Positions 7,314-15,436 of a DNA stretch of 37,145 nucleotides are shown here, piece by piece. Below the pieces are notes generated by a model, which was not told where the DNA came from, ran no database searches, and worked only from the letters and a program-made list of their open reading frames with translations. Where the stretch lies: contig CAJXVG010000008.1 of the NCBI GenBank assembly GCA_913061495.1, positions 1 through 37,145 on the forward strand, in the 5' to 3' direction. How positions within the stretch are numbered: the first letter of the stretch is position 1; each line of letters begins with the position of its first letter. A program made the position numbers and the translations under genes. Source of the DNA: an uncultured Winogradskyella sp. (GTDB taxonomy: Bacteria; Bacteroidota; Bacteroidia; Flavobacteriales; Flavobacteriaceae).

Positions 7314-8090
7314 ATGATTTTGAAATACAAAAATAGTAACATCCATTATACCATTGAAGGAGAGGGAGAAGTAGTAATTTTACTTCATGGCTTCCTTGAA
7401 AATGTGGAGATGTGGAATAATCTTGTTCCTATATTATCAAAAAATCATCTCGTCATTTCTATAGATTTATTAGGTCATGGCAAAACAGAATGCATAGGTT
7501 ATTTACACACTATGGAAGCTATGGCAGATGCTGTTTTTGCTGTTATTAAGCACCTTAATGTTGAAAAAGCACATGTTGTTGGACATTCTATGGGTGGTTA
7601 TGCAGCTTTGGCTCTTGCCGAAAAACAACCTCAACTTTTTAAAGGCTTATGTTTAATGAACTCAACCTTTGAAGCGGACGATGAAGAAAGAAAAGCATTA
7701 AGAACAAGGGCGAATAAAATGGCGCAAAATAATCTTGATGCTATAATTAGAATGTCTTTTGCCAATTTATTTGCGCCTGCGAGTAAACAAAAATTTAGTA
7801 CAGCATATAATACCGCTTTAAAATTGGCATTGCAAACATCTCTTCAGGGTTACATTGCTGCACAAGAAGGCATGAAACTTAGGCCAGATCGTTTTGAGAT
7901 TTATAATAAACTAAACTGCAACCGACTAATAATAATTGGGAAGAAAGATTCAGTAATTGATGGTGAAAGATTGAAGTCACTTATAAAAGATTCAAACATT
8001 CCTTATAAAGTTTTATCAGAAGGACATATGAGTCATATTGAAAACATATCAGAATTAGCCTACATTTTAAACCATTTTATCGAAAATTAA
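7314..8090 (+). CDS. Alpha/beta hydrolase
   Basis: A 258-residue cytoplasmic alpha/beta-fold hydrolase. It has the oxyanion-hole motif LLHGF (24-27 region), nucleophile Ser92 in the elbow GHSMGG, acid Asp212 (GKKDSVID) and His238 (EGHMSHIE). A helical cap fills about 115-195. It resembles the family of MenH-like and esterase-like enzymes; the substrate cannot be told. I chose the ATG at 7314 because family members begin just before the first strand (LKYKNSNIHYTIEG) and a promoter box lies directly upstream. A GTG at 7242 would add 24 residues unlike the family. It is divergent from the serine hydrolase. Confidence 0.88.
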   Translation: MILKYKNSNIHYTIEGEGEVVILLHGFLENVEMWNNLVPILSKNHLVISIDLLGHGKTECIGYLHTMEAMADAVFAVIKHLNVEKAHVVGHSMGGYAALALAEKQPQLFKGLCLMNSTFEADDEERKALRTRANKMAQNNLDAIIRMSFANLFAPASKQKFSTAYNTALKLALQTSLQGYIAAQEGMKLRPDRFEIYNKLNCNRLIIIGKKDSVIDGERLKSLIKDSNIPYKVLSEGHMSHIENISELAYILNHFIEN

Positions 8091-8151
8091 AACAGTTTGG
8101 CGTTTTTTAATATTATTTTTTCATAAGTTTATCTCACCCAAACAAACAATC

Positions 8152-8412
8152 ATGAAAAAATCTACTTCCCTAACGCCTATTAAACTATACTGTGATTTTT
8201 TTGGTCATAATTATAAAATGACCAAAAAAGTCACTAATCATGTTAAAGAATACACGTGCAAGTGTTGCAAAAAGCAACTTACCACAAACAGTAATGGTAA
8301 ATTAACGGAGCTAACTCCCAAATTTCAAGAAATCAATTCTGCTTTAGAAAGATTATATAACAATCGTACAATGCGTTTAAAGCAAAAATCGCTCAGTTCA
8401 TCGATTTGTTAA
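8152..8412 (+). CDS. Small C-H-C-C putative zinc-binding protein, paralogue 1
   Basis: An 86-residue protein of unknown function. It carries Cys14, His19, Cys36 and Cys39 in the pattern C-x4-H-x16-C-x2-C, with the signature YCDFFGHNYK and later TPKFQEINSALERLYNNR. An extra Cys38 sits between the two last ligands. The four residues could bind one zinc ion, as in other CxxFGH-type small proteins (I recall phage DUF1660 having a like start, but I cannot test this). The basic C-terminal tail could touch nucleic acid. It is followed 83 bases later by a close paralogue, so this is a tandem duplication; a third copy lies at 14681. Confidence 0.7.
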   Translation: MKKSTSLTPIKLYCDFFGHNYKMTKKVTNHVKEYTCKCCKKQLTTNSNGKLTELTPKFQEINSALERLYNNRTMRLKQKSLSSSIC

Positions 8413-8495
8413 CTTGTTAACAATGTGTTAATAACTAATTCTTTATCTTTAAAAAACTAAGCTAAAGTGTAATCCTCTAAAAGATTTAGTTATTA

Positions 8496-8726
8496 ATGAA
8501 AAACGTTTATTGCTCATTATTTGGCCACGATTATAAAGTGTCAAAAAATGTTACCTATCATGTAAAAGAATTTAAATGCAAACATTGCAAGTCAGAATTG
8601 ACAATGGATGGTAATGGGAAAATGATTCCACTCACACCCAAATTCAAAGAAATTAATTCTATTTTAAGCCGTGTACACAACAAAAGATTGAAGAAAAGTC
8701 AACAGTTTTTTGTAGCAAATTCTTAA
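8496..8726 (+). CDS. Small C-H-C-C putative zinc-binding protein, paralogue 2
   Basis: A 76-residue paralogue of the preceding protein. Cys6, His11, Cys28 and Cys31 keep exactly the same spacing (C-x4-H-x16-C-x2-C). The HVKEFKCKHC and PLTPKFKEINSIL segments match paralogue 1 nearly word for word. It starts MKNVYCSLFGH without the eight extra N-terminal residues of paralogue 1. A separate transcript is possible: TATCTTTA, one base off a -7 box, lies at 8444-8451. The last four bases overlap the end of the convergent thiL gene. Confidence 0.7.
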   Translation: MKNVYCSLFGHDYKVSKNVTYHVKEFKCKHCKSELTMDGNGKMIPLTPKFKEINSILSRVHNKRLKKSQQFFVANS

Positions 8727-9772
8727 GATTCACCGAGTGCATTCCATCCTTTTGCTATAATAGGAATCTTGGTTTCCGCTCTAGTTACGAGGTGCATTCC
8801 TCTGTCTTCCTCAGTCATATAACCGATAACAGTAAGATTTGGATTACCTTTTATTTTTGGGAAATCTTCTTGAGAAATTGTCATTAACAACTCATAATCC
8901 TCACCACCATTTAAGGCTATCGTAGTACTGTCTATATTAAATTCTTCACAAGTAGAAATTACTTGAGGGTCTAACGGAATTTTATTTTCATACACATCAA
9001 CACCAACTTTACTTTGCTTGCACAAATGAATTACTTCTGATGATAATCCATCACTTATGTCTATCATACTCGTTGGTTTTACCTCTAGCTCTTTTAAAAG
9101 TTCCACAATATCCTTTCGAGCTTCAGGTTTTAATTGACGCTCAATGATATACGTGTACATGGATAGATCTGGCTGGCTATTTGGGTTTACTTTAAATACT
9201 TCTTTTTCGCGTTCTAAAATTTGTAATCCCATGTAAGCACCTCCAATATCACCTGTAATCACTAAAAGATCATTTGGTTTTGCGCCAGAACGGAGCACTT
9301 CTTCCCCTTTTTTAACTTCACCTATAGCGGTAACCGAAATTATTAATCCGGACGTAGAAGACGTGGTGTCACCACCAACAACATCCACATTGTAAATTTC
9401 GGCGGCAGTTGCAATTCCTGCGTATAATTCTTCTAAAGCCTCTAAGGGAAAACGATTAGATACTGCTATAGAAACAGTAACCTGTGTTGCTGTAGCATTC
9501 ATGGCATAAACATCTGAAAGGTTAACAATAATTGCCTTGTAGCCCAAATGTTTTAAAGGCACATAACTTAAATCAAAATGTACACCTTCAACTAACAGAT
9601 CTGTAGTAACTACAATTTGCTTTTTGTCATAATTCAAAACAGCAGCGTCATCACCAATACTGGTTACGGTAGATTTCTGTTTTACTTTAAATTGCTCAGT
9701 TAAATGCTCAATCAGTTTAAACTCGCCTAACTCGCTCAATGGAGTTCGTTTTGGATTCTTATCTTCTATCAT
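8723..9772 (-). CDS. thiL: Thiamine-monophosphate kinase
   Basis: A 349-residue kinase that makes thiamine pyrophosphate from thiamine monophosphate and ATP, the last step of vitamin B1 synthesis. It belongs to the PurM-like ATPase superfamily. Visible motifs are SIGDDAAV (38-45), TTDLLVEGVHF (56-66), NLSDVYAMNA (84-93), GGDTT (133-137) and a later ISDGLSSE, all for Mg-nucleotide and substrate binding. No other thiamine gene is nearby. The -7 box TATTTTTG is only four bases before the ATG, so the transcript may be leaderless. Confidence 0.93.
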   Translation of the reverse strand: MIEDKNPKRTPLSELGEFKLIEHLTEQFKVKQKSTVTSIGDDAAVLNYDKKQIVVTTDLLVEGVHFDLSYVPLKHLGYKAIIVNLSDVYAMNATATQVTVSIAVSNRFPLEALEELYAGIATAAEIYNVDVVGGDTTSSTSGLIISVTAIGEVKKGEEVLRSGAKPNDLLVITGDIGGAYMGLQILEREKEVFKVNPNSQPDLSMYTYIIERQLKPEARKDIVELLKELEVKPTSMIDISDGLSSEVIHLCKQSKVGVDVYENKIPLDPQVISTCEEFNIDSTTIALNGGEDYELLMTISQEDFPKIKGNPNLTVIGYMTEEDRGMHLVTRAETKIPIIAKGWNALGES

Positions 9773-9776
9773 ATTG

Positions 9777-9784
9777 CAAAAATA
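9777..9784 (-). promoter_or_regulatory. -7 promoter box of thiL
   Basis: The minus strand reads TATTTTTG (TAnnTTTG) with four bases before the ATG of thiL. A leaderless or near-leaderless transcript follows if it is used. No clear -33 box is present. Confidence 0.4.
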
Positions 9785-9880
9785 TTACGCTTTTACTAAA
9801 TATAAGTACAATAGATGCGTTAATTATTCAAGAGTTTTACGACATACATAATATTTGAAGTAAATTGCTAAAAAAAGTCT

Positions 9881-11347
9881 ATGAATTATAATGCCCTTAA
9901 AAATGTTTACCTAATTTGTTGTGCTTCATTTATGCTGTTATTAACCGCATGTTCTGATGATGATACAAATGGCAATAATGATGCTGACAACGACGGTATA
10001 ATAAATACTGTTGATAATTGTTCAGAATTATCAAATCCAGATCAGTTGGATACAGACAATGATGGGATTGGGAATATTTGTGATGAAGATGATGATGGTG
10101 ATGGTGTTTCTGATTTAGAGGATAATTGCCCACTCTTACCAAATCCAAATCAAGAGGACGAAGACAGTGACGGCATTGGAGACATATGTGACGATAGTGC
10201 TATTCAGGCACTATTTCCATGTATTGGTGGTATGGCAGGTCCATACCCTTGTAACGGTATTGATATTATGTCTATAATGAATGCTGAAACTCTAGGCGGA
10301 AGTTCTGCCACAGAAGGAAGTGATATTTGGGGCTGGACAGACCCAAGCAACGGAAACGAATATGCTATTGTTGCAATGACCAACGCAACAGCTTTTGTTG
10401 ATATAACAGATGCTATAAATCCCATTTTTTTAGGAAGATTAAACACTAATGCAGGCACAAACTTTTGGCGCGATGTAAAAGTATATAATGACTTTGCTTT
10501 TATCGTTGCTGATGGTGCTGGTGATCACGGTATGCAAGTTTTTGACCTCACTCGATTGCGAAATGTAACAAATGCACCAGAAACATTTAATGCAGATGCC
10601 GTTTATACAGGAGTTGGCAGTTGCCATAATATTGTTATAAATCAAAGTGAAGCTGTAGCTTACTTGGTAGGTTGTAGCTCTACCAATGGTGGAGGTCCAA
10701 TTTTTGTGGATATTTCAAACCCAATGAATCCAACATTTTTAGGAGATTATACAGATGGAGGATATTCACATGATGCACAAGTTGTAACATATAATGGACC
10801 TGACACCGATTATACAGGAAAAGAAATTTACGTAGGAAGCAATGGGAATACTGACAAAGTCATAATACTTGATGTGACTGATAAAAACAACATCATTCCA
10901 ATAAGCGACTTCACCTATCCGCAAACCGCTTATGCCCATCAAGGTTGGTTTACAGAGGACCAAACCTATTTTATTTTAGGTGATGAAGTTGATGAACAGA
11001 CCTTTGGTTTTAACTCAAAAACTTTGGTGTTTGATTTTACCGATTTAGACAATCCAACGTTATCTTCCACATATTTTGGTCCTTCAGCTGCTATAGATCA
11101 TAATGGTTATGTTAAAGGCAATGAATATTATCTTGCCAATTACAGAGCTGGTATGCGAATTTTAGATATTACCAATGTTTCGGCATCTTCAAATTCCATA
11201 ACGGAAACTCATTTTATAGACACATTTCCTGAAAGCAACAGTGCCAATTTTAATGGTGTCTGGAGTGTTTACCCATATTTTGAAAGTGGGAATATTGTTA
11301 TTAGTGATATTGAAAAAGGATTATTTGTCGTTAGAAAGAGTAATTAA
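9881..11347 (+). CDS. Surface lipoprotein: calcium-type repeats plus choice-of-anchor B (LVIVD-like) propeller
   Basis: A 488-residue lipoprotein and first gene of a four-gene operon. The signal peptide ends in LLTAC (Cys24), followed by SDDD, which fits the Bacteroidota lipoprotein export signal for the cell surface. Residues about 33-105 are thrombospondin type-3-like repeats (DADNDGI, DTDNDGIGNICD, DDGDGVSD, DSDGIGDICD) that should bind calcium. The rest is a beta-propeller of repeated xVDIxDxxNPxxLG units (FVDITDAINPIFLG, FVDISNPMNPTFLGDY), the type annotated as choice-of-anchor B. Its role is unknown; such propellers usually bind proteins or ligands. The stop is two bases from the next start, so translation is probably linked. 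Confidence 0.85.
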   Translation: MNYNALKNVYLICCASFMLLLTACSDDDTNGNNDADNDGIINTVDNCSELSNPDQLDTDNDGIGNICDEDDDGDGVSDLEDNCPLLPNPNQEDEDSDGIGDICDDSAIQALFPCIGGMAGPYPCNGIDIMSIMNAETLGGSSATEGSDIWGWTDPSNGNEYAIVAMTNATAFVDITDAINPIFLGRLNTNAGTNFWRDVKVYNDFAFIVADGAGDHGMQVFDLTRLRNVTNAPETFNADAVYTGVGSCHNIVINQSEAVAYLVGCSSTNGGGPIFVDISNPMNPTFLGDYTDGGYSHDAQVVTYNGPDTDYTGKEIYVGSNGNTDKVIILDVTDKNNIIPISDFTYPQTAYAHQGWFTEDQTYFILGDEVDEQTFGFNSKTLVFDFTDLDNPTLSSTYFGPSAAIDHNGYVKGNEYYLANYRAGMRILDITNVSASSNSITETHFIDTFPESNSANFNGVWSVYPYFESGNIVISDIEKGLFVVRKSN

Positions 11348-11349
11348 AA

Positions 11350-12687
11350 ATGTGGTACAGAAAAACATATCAATTGGTATTAATCTGTTTTACAATCCTT
11401 TTAGCTTGTAATTCTGATGACGCTATTCCAAGCAATCAAAATAACATTCAAAAAACATTAATCGAAACCTTTGGAGGCTCAAAAAATGACAGTGGGCAAT
11501 CCATTGTATCCACTATTGATGGTGGTTATGCCATTCTTGGCTATACCCAAAGTATGGATGGAAATATCACAAACAAACAAGACGAAAGTTATGATTATTG
11601 GCTCTTAAAGTTTACTGCTGAAGATGAGCTCCAATGGCAAAAAACATATGGAGGCTCTGGTGACGATAGAGGAAGCGCAATTATTCAAACCCAAGATGGT
11701 GGTTATGCTATTTTGGGTACTAGTAATAGCACTAATGGAGATGTAACAGGCAACTCTGGTATGCAAGATTATTGGTTGGCAAAATTAGATGCTGCAGGAA
11801 ACTTACTTTGGCAAAAGTCTTTTGGTTATCCAGGTGCAGATACAGGCATTTCTGTGATTCAAACCAATGATCAAGGTTATTTAATTTCTGGAGTTTTAGA
11901 TGTTACCGCATCTAATGGTGAGGGCAACACAGAACGTTCAACAAACCGACATGCAGGTGGTGATTATTGGGTTTTAAAACTTAATGCATTGGGTATAATT
12001 GAATGGAGCAAATATTTTGGCGGTAATTTTACCGATACTCCAGAAGGTATTGTTCAAACAGCCGATAATGGTTTCATTATTGCAGGTGGTTCAGATAGTA
12101 TGGATACAGATATTTCTGGTAATATTGGCTCTTATGATTTTTGGGTCATTAGAATTTCTTCTACAGGAAATCTAATTTGGGAAAAGTCCTTTGGTGGTGA
12201 TGAAATAGACGAAGCCAGAGCAATTGTAGCCTCTGGAGATGGCAACTTTATTATTGCTGGCGACACCAGAAGTTCCGACAATAACGTTTCAAGCAACAAC
12301 GGAGCAGCAGATTTGTGGCTCATCAAAATATCACCAAATGGTGACTTACTTTGGGAACAAACAATTGGTGGTACAAATTTTGATGTCTCAAGAGCGCTCG
12401 TAAGAACAAACGACAACGGTTTTTTATTAGCTGGTAGCTCCCGAAGCAACGACATTGATGTTTCCCAAAATAAAGGACAAAACGATGCTTGGGCAATAAA
12501 AGTAGATAATGAAGGTCATTTGCAATGGGAAACAACATTTGGTGGCTCTAATATTGATTTTGCTTATGGAATTGCAGAATTAAACGACTTATCAATTAGA
12601 GTTGTTGGAGATTCTAGCAGCAACGATGGTGACATTAATGAAAACCGAGGTTTTACGGATTTACTTTTAGTTAAACTGAATGAATAA
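11350..12687 (+). CDS. Surface lipoprotein with seven propeller repeats
   Basis: A 445-residue lipoprotein with lipobox LLAC (Cys20) followed by NSDD. Almost the whole mature protein is seven consecutive repeats of about 52-66 residues, each running roughly xxFGGxxxDxxxxIVQTxDGGFxIAGxSxSxDxDVxxNxGxxDxWxxKLDxxGxLxWEK. Seven such units suggest a closed seven-bladed beta-propeller. Blade starts are marked by TFGG, TYGG, SFGY, YFGG, SFGG, TIGG and TFGG; blade 3 has an insertion. There are no catalytic residues that I can name. It lies in the operon between the LVIVD-type propeller gene and the MbnP gene, with a three-base gap to the latter, so it probably works with that pair. Confidence 0.82.
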   Translation: MWYRKTYQLVLICFTILLACNSDDAIPSNQNNIQKTLIETFGGSKNDSGQSIVSTIDGGYAILGYTQSMDGNITNKQDESYDYWLLKFTAEDELQWQKTYGGSGDDRGSAIIQTQDGGYAILGTSNSTNGDVTGNSGMQDYWLAKLDAAGNLLWQKSFGYPGADTGISVIQTNDQGYLISGVLDVTASNGEGNTERSTNRHAGGDYWVLKLNALGIIEWSKYFGGNFTDTPEGIVQTADNGFIIAGGSDSMDTDISGNIGSYDFWVIRISSTGNLIWEKSFGGDEIDEARAIVASGDGNFIIAGDTRSSDNNVSSNNGAADLWLIKISPNGDLLWEQTIGGTNFDVSRALVRTNDNGFLLAGSSRSNDIDVSQNKGQNDAWAIKVDNEGHLQWETTFGGSNIDFAYGIAELNDLSIRVVGDSSSNDGDINENRGFTDLLLVKLNE

Positions 12688-12690
12688 AAA

Positions 12691-13464
12691 ATGAGATCGA
12701 TTTACCTTTTTTTAATATTAGCCTTGTATAGCTTCACTTCATGTAGTGATGACAATGGCGATATGCAAAGTGAAAGTGCTTCAACAACTCTAAAATTCAC
12801 ACATAATTGGAACGGCGAACTTGTAACAAGCTCTGATTTTAATACCGTACAGTACACCAATCAAAATGGTGAAATGTTAAGTATTGAACGTTTACGTTAT
12901 CTAATTTCAGACATAACTTTCACCAACGCTGATAGTGAAGATATTATTTTAGATGTTTACAATGTAGTGGATGTCACCAATGATAATGGTTTAAGTTATA
13001 CACCAACTACCGAGATTCCAGTTGGTACTTATTCAAATGTGTCATTTACATTTGGTTTTGATAACGAGGATAATTCAGAAAATTATCTTGATTTGAATTC
13101 TGCATCATTCAACGTACCAGATATGCTTGGTGGTGGTTATCACTATATGCAATTTGACGGAAAATATTTAGATTCAAATTCAAATGAACAAGGATTTAAT
13201 TATCACACTATCCGAGCAGTGGACAATCCTGGCATGAACCCTACTTTTCCACAAGACACTTTTTTCACTGTAAATCTTGGACAAGTAGTCATTGACAACA
13301 ATACAGTTATTGAAGTTGAAGCTAATTTAGCCGAGTGGTTTAAAAGTCCTAATCTTTGGGATTTAAATATTTACAATACCGTTTTAATGCCAAATTCTTC
13401 AGCACAAATAATGATGTATGAAAATGGACAAACTGTTTTTAGTTTAAGCGAAACCGCTGAATAG
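12691..13464 (+). CDS. mbnP: MbnP-like copper-binding lipoprotein
   Basis: A 257-residue lipoprotein (Cys18, then SDDN) whose sequence fits the MbnP family. The visible family features are LKFTHNWNG near the N-terminus, LRYLISDITF, FTFGFDNE, GGGYHYMQFDGKY, and a C-terminal EANLAEWF...LWDLN. In characterised MbnP proteins a tryptophan is oxidised to kynurenine by the partner MbnH and then helps bind copper; candidate tryptophans here are Trp40, Trp216 and Trp223, and I cannot say which is used. Histidines 38, 151 and 172 could add ligands. It sits ten bases before the mbnH-like gene, the usual pairing. The S-D-D start suggests surface display rather than a periplasmic location. Confidence 0.8.
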   Translation: MRSIYLFLILALYSFTSCSDDNGDMQSESASTTLKFTHNWNGELVTSSDFNTVQYTNQNGEMLSIERLRYLISDITFTNADSEDIILDVYNVVDVTNDNGLSYTPTTEIPVGTYSNVSFTFGFDNEDNSENYLDLNSASFNVPDMLGGGYHYMQFDGKYLDSNSNEQGFNYHTIRAVDNPGMNPTFPQDTFFTVNLGQVVIDNNTVIEVEANLAEWFKSPNLWDLNIYNTVLMPNSSAQIMMYENGQTVFSLSETAE

Positions 13465-13474
13465 CTCAAATCAC

Positions 13475-14530
13475 ATGCAACTGAAAATTATAACTTTAGG
13501 TATTTTAACTTGTCTTTTTTTGAATTGCTCAAGTGATGACAATACAGGCTATGAGCCTATTTCTGCACCCTTAGAAATACCTCAGTTGTTTTCAAACAAT
13601 ATCCTCTCTCCAGTCATTCCTACTGATAACCCACAAACAATGGAAGGAGTTGCATTAGGAAAAAAGCTCTTTTTTGATAAAATTCTCTCGGAAAATGGTA
13701 CTCAAGCATGCGCAAGCTGCCATAATCCTCAAAATGCTTTTTCAGACAATACACCAACAAGTAATGGAATTGATGGTGTTTTTGGCATTCGTAATGCTAT
13801 GCCACTTTTCAATTTGGCGTGGAATTACGGAGAGCGTTTTACTTGGGACGGCAAAGAGCTAAGCTTAGAGCGCCAAGCGTTAGAACCCATTCAAAACCCG
13901 AATGAACTTCATAGCGATTGGGCTAATGTAGTTGACCGATTACAATCCCACCCTGAATATCCTGAATTGTTTCGTTTAGCTTTTAAAACTTCAACCATTA
14001 CAAAAGAATTAACAACAAAAGCTATCGCTCAATTTGAACGTACCTTAATTTCTGCCAATTCAAAATTTGATAGATATTCAATGGGTGAAGCCTCTCTAAC
14101 TCCACAAGAACTTAATGGTTTAAACCTCTTTTTAAGAGAAGATAAAGGAGATTGTTTTCATTGTCACGGCAATCCAAATAATCCATTGTGGACAGATAAT
14201 ATTTTTCATAATAATGGATTAGATTCAACTTTCGAAGATTTAGGTTTGGGTGCCGTTACAGGTGACCCAACTGACAATGGAAAGTTTAAAACTCCTTCAT
14301 TGCGCAACTTAGCCTTTACAGCTCCATACATGCATGACGGTAGGTTTGACACATTAGATGAAGTGATTAACCATTACAGCGAAGGGCTTCAAAACTCTCC
14401 AACTATAGACCCACTAATGAAAAAAATCGACGAAGGTGGAGTACAATTATCCGAACAAGAAAAAGCGGATTTAAAAGCTTTTCTTCTTACACTTAGTGAC
14501 CCATCGTTTATTAATAACCAAGATTTTTAA
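13475..14530 (+). CDS. mbnH: MbnH-like di-heme enzyme (cytochrome c peroxidase/MauG family), lipoprotein
   Basis: A 351-residue di-heme protein with two c-type heme motifs: CASCH at 79-83 and CFHCH at 227-231. The family segments LGKKLFFDKILSENGTQAC, FERTL and FKTPSLRNLAFTAPYMHDGRF are present; Met286 of YMHDG or a nearby tyrosine may be a heme ligand. The N-terminus is a lipoprotein signal (FLNC, Cys18, then SSDDN), which is unlike soluble peroxidases. Bacterial cytochrome c peroxidase would be the default name. The gene directly after mbnP makes MbnH, the enzyme that oxidises a tryptophan of MbnP, the better reading. It would act outside the inner membrane and need cytochrome c maturation genes from elsewhere. 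Confidence 0.85.
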   Translation: MQLKIITLGILTCLFLNCSSDDNTGYEPISAPLEIPQLFSNNILSPVIPTDNPQTMEGVALGKKLFFDKILSENGTQACASCHNPQNAFSDNTPTSNGIDGVFGIRNAMPLFNLAWNYGERFTWDGKELSLERQALEPIQNPNELHSDWANVVDRLQSHPEYPELFRLAFKTSTITKELTTKAIAQFERTLISANSKFDRYSMGEASLTPQELNGLNLFLREDKGDCFHCHGNPNNPLWTDNIFHNNGLDSTFEDLGLGAVTGDPTDNGKFKTPSLRNLAFTAPYMHDGRFDTLDEVINHYSEGLQNSPTIDPLMKKIDEGGVQLSEQEKADLKAFLLTLSDPSFINNQDF

Positions 14531-14680
14531 AACTTATTAATTTAAAAACTATTAGCGCTATTTCTGTAGTTTTTTGGCTACAAAACTTAGTTTCATTATG
14601 CATTTCATCGAAAAAATAAGTACTTCAGCTTATCTTTTTCACGGTTTACTTAGATTGCTTTCCCCAAAATGCCCTAAATA

Positions 14681-14911
14681 ATGAAACCTACTAACAACAA
14701 AGCTCTCTCATGTTCTGTTTTTGGCCACAATTATGTGAAGTCAAAAACCAATAGTGATGAAACAATAGAGTTACAATGCTCCCAATGTCATATCATTACA
14801 ACAACTGACAAGTATGGTAATTTTATTGAATCGACTATTTCTAATAAAAATATTCAATCAGCTTTAAGAAAATTGTTTCATCTTAATTATCAGATTTCAA
14901 AGCCTGCTTAA
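14681..14911 (+). CDS. Small C-H-C-C putative zinc-binding protein, paralogue 3
   Basis: A 76-residue divergent paralogue of the pair at 8152-8726. Cys11, His16, Cys33 and Cys36 retain the identical spacing C-x4-H-x16-C-x2-C, with SCSVFGHNYVKSK and LQCSQCHI. The C-terminal half has drifted (NKNIQSALRKLFHLNY in place of FKEINSILSRVHNKR) but the helical pattern is the same. Function unknown. The gene stands alone between the mbnH-like gene and the suf operon. Confidence 0.65.
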   Translation: MKPTNNKALSCSVFGHNYVKSKTNSDETIELQCSQCHIITTTDKYGNFIESTISNKNIQSALRKLFHLNYQISKPA

Positions 14912-15016
14912 GCAATTCAAACGTTCAAAAATCAAGTCTTCCCAGCCATAATAAAAACCTATAAAACCATATCCTAATATAATGTTAGTAAGTATGGTTA
15001 AACCCTAGTTAAATCG

Positions 15017-15024
15017 TATATTTG
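15017..15024 (+). promoter_or_regulatory. -7 promoter box of the suf operon
   Basis: TATATTTG is an exact TAnnTTTG box 32 bases before the sufA ATG, giving a leader of about 25 bases. The -33 region has only a weak match (ATGG at 14994-14997, at 19-base spacing). I see no convincing IscR- or Fur-like operator. Confidence 0.5.
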
Positions 15025-15056
15025 CATTCAATTTAGAAGTAATCTATTTCAATGCT

Positions 15057-15386
15057 ATGATTAAAGTTTCTGAACATGCCAAAAGAAAGGTTATGGAACT
15101 GATGACCGAAGATGGCTTTAACCCAAGCTCAGACTATGTGAGGGTTGGAGTAAAAAGCGGTGGATGCTCTGGTCTTTCCTACGATTTAAAATTTGACAAA
15201 GCCCAAGTTGAAGGCGACAAAATGTTTGAGGACAATGGTGTAAAAATCATTGTGGACAAAAAAAGCTTTTTGTACCTTATAGGAACTACACTTGAATATT
15301 CTGGAGGCTTAAATGGATCTGGCTTTGTATTCAACAACCCAAATGCTAATAGAACTTGTGGCTGTGGTGAATCTTTTTCACTATAA
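15057..15386 (+). CDS. sufA: Iron-sulfur cluster assembly A-type carrier
   Basis: A 109-residue A-type carrier that accepts or passes on Fe-S clusters. The three conserved cysteines are present: Cys37 (SGGCSGLSY), Cys101 and Cys103 (TCGCGESF). Length is usual for SufA, IscA or ErpA. Its position as first gene of the suf operon favours SufA. The ATG at 15057 begins MIKVSEHAK, where the family begins; another ATG five bases earlier is out of frame. Confidence 0.92.
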   Translation: MIKVSEHAKRKVMELMTEDGFNPSSDYVRVGVKSGGCSGLSYDLKFDKAQVEGDKMFEDNGVKIIVDKKSFLYLIGTTLEYSGGLNGSGFVFNNPNANRTCGCGESFSL

Positions 15387-15436
15387 AACCATCCCAACTT
15401 CCTTTAGGGAAGAAGTTCAATTATACAAAAAATATT

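Noticed and set aside
9848-9856. TAATATTTG as promoter of the lipoprotein operon
   Set aside because: It is one base too long for TAnnTTTG and no -33 box is seen; a promoter must lie in 9773-9880 but I cannot place it.
10081-10110. GAT/GGT-rich tract that looks like a microsatellite
   Set aside because: It simply encodes the acidic calcium-type repeats; units are not identical enough to suggest slippage or phase variation.
9930-10148. Minus-strand frame with runs of histidine
   Set aside because: It is the antisense of Asp-rich (GAT/GAC) calcium-type repeats in the lipoprotein gene at 9881; the histidines are a by-product.
14565-14585. Hairpin-like TGTAG...CTACA after the mbnH-like gene
   Set aside because: The stem is only five pairs and no T-run follows it, so a terminator call is not supported.
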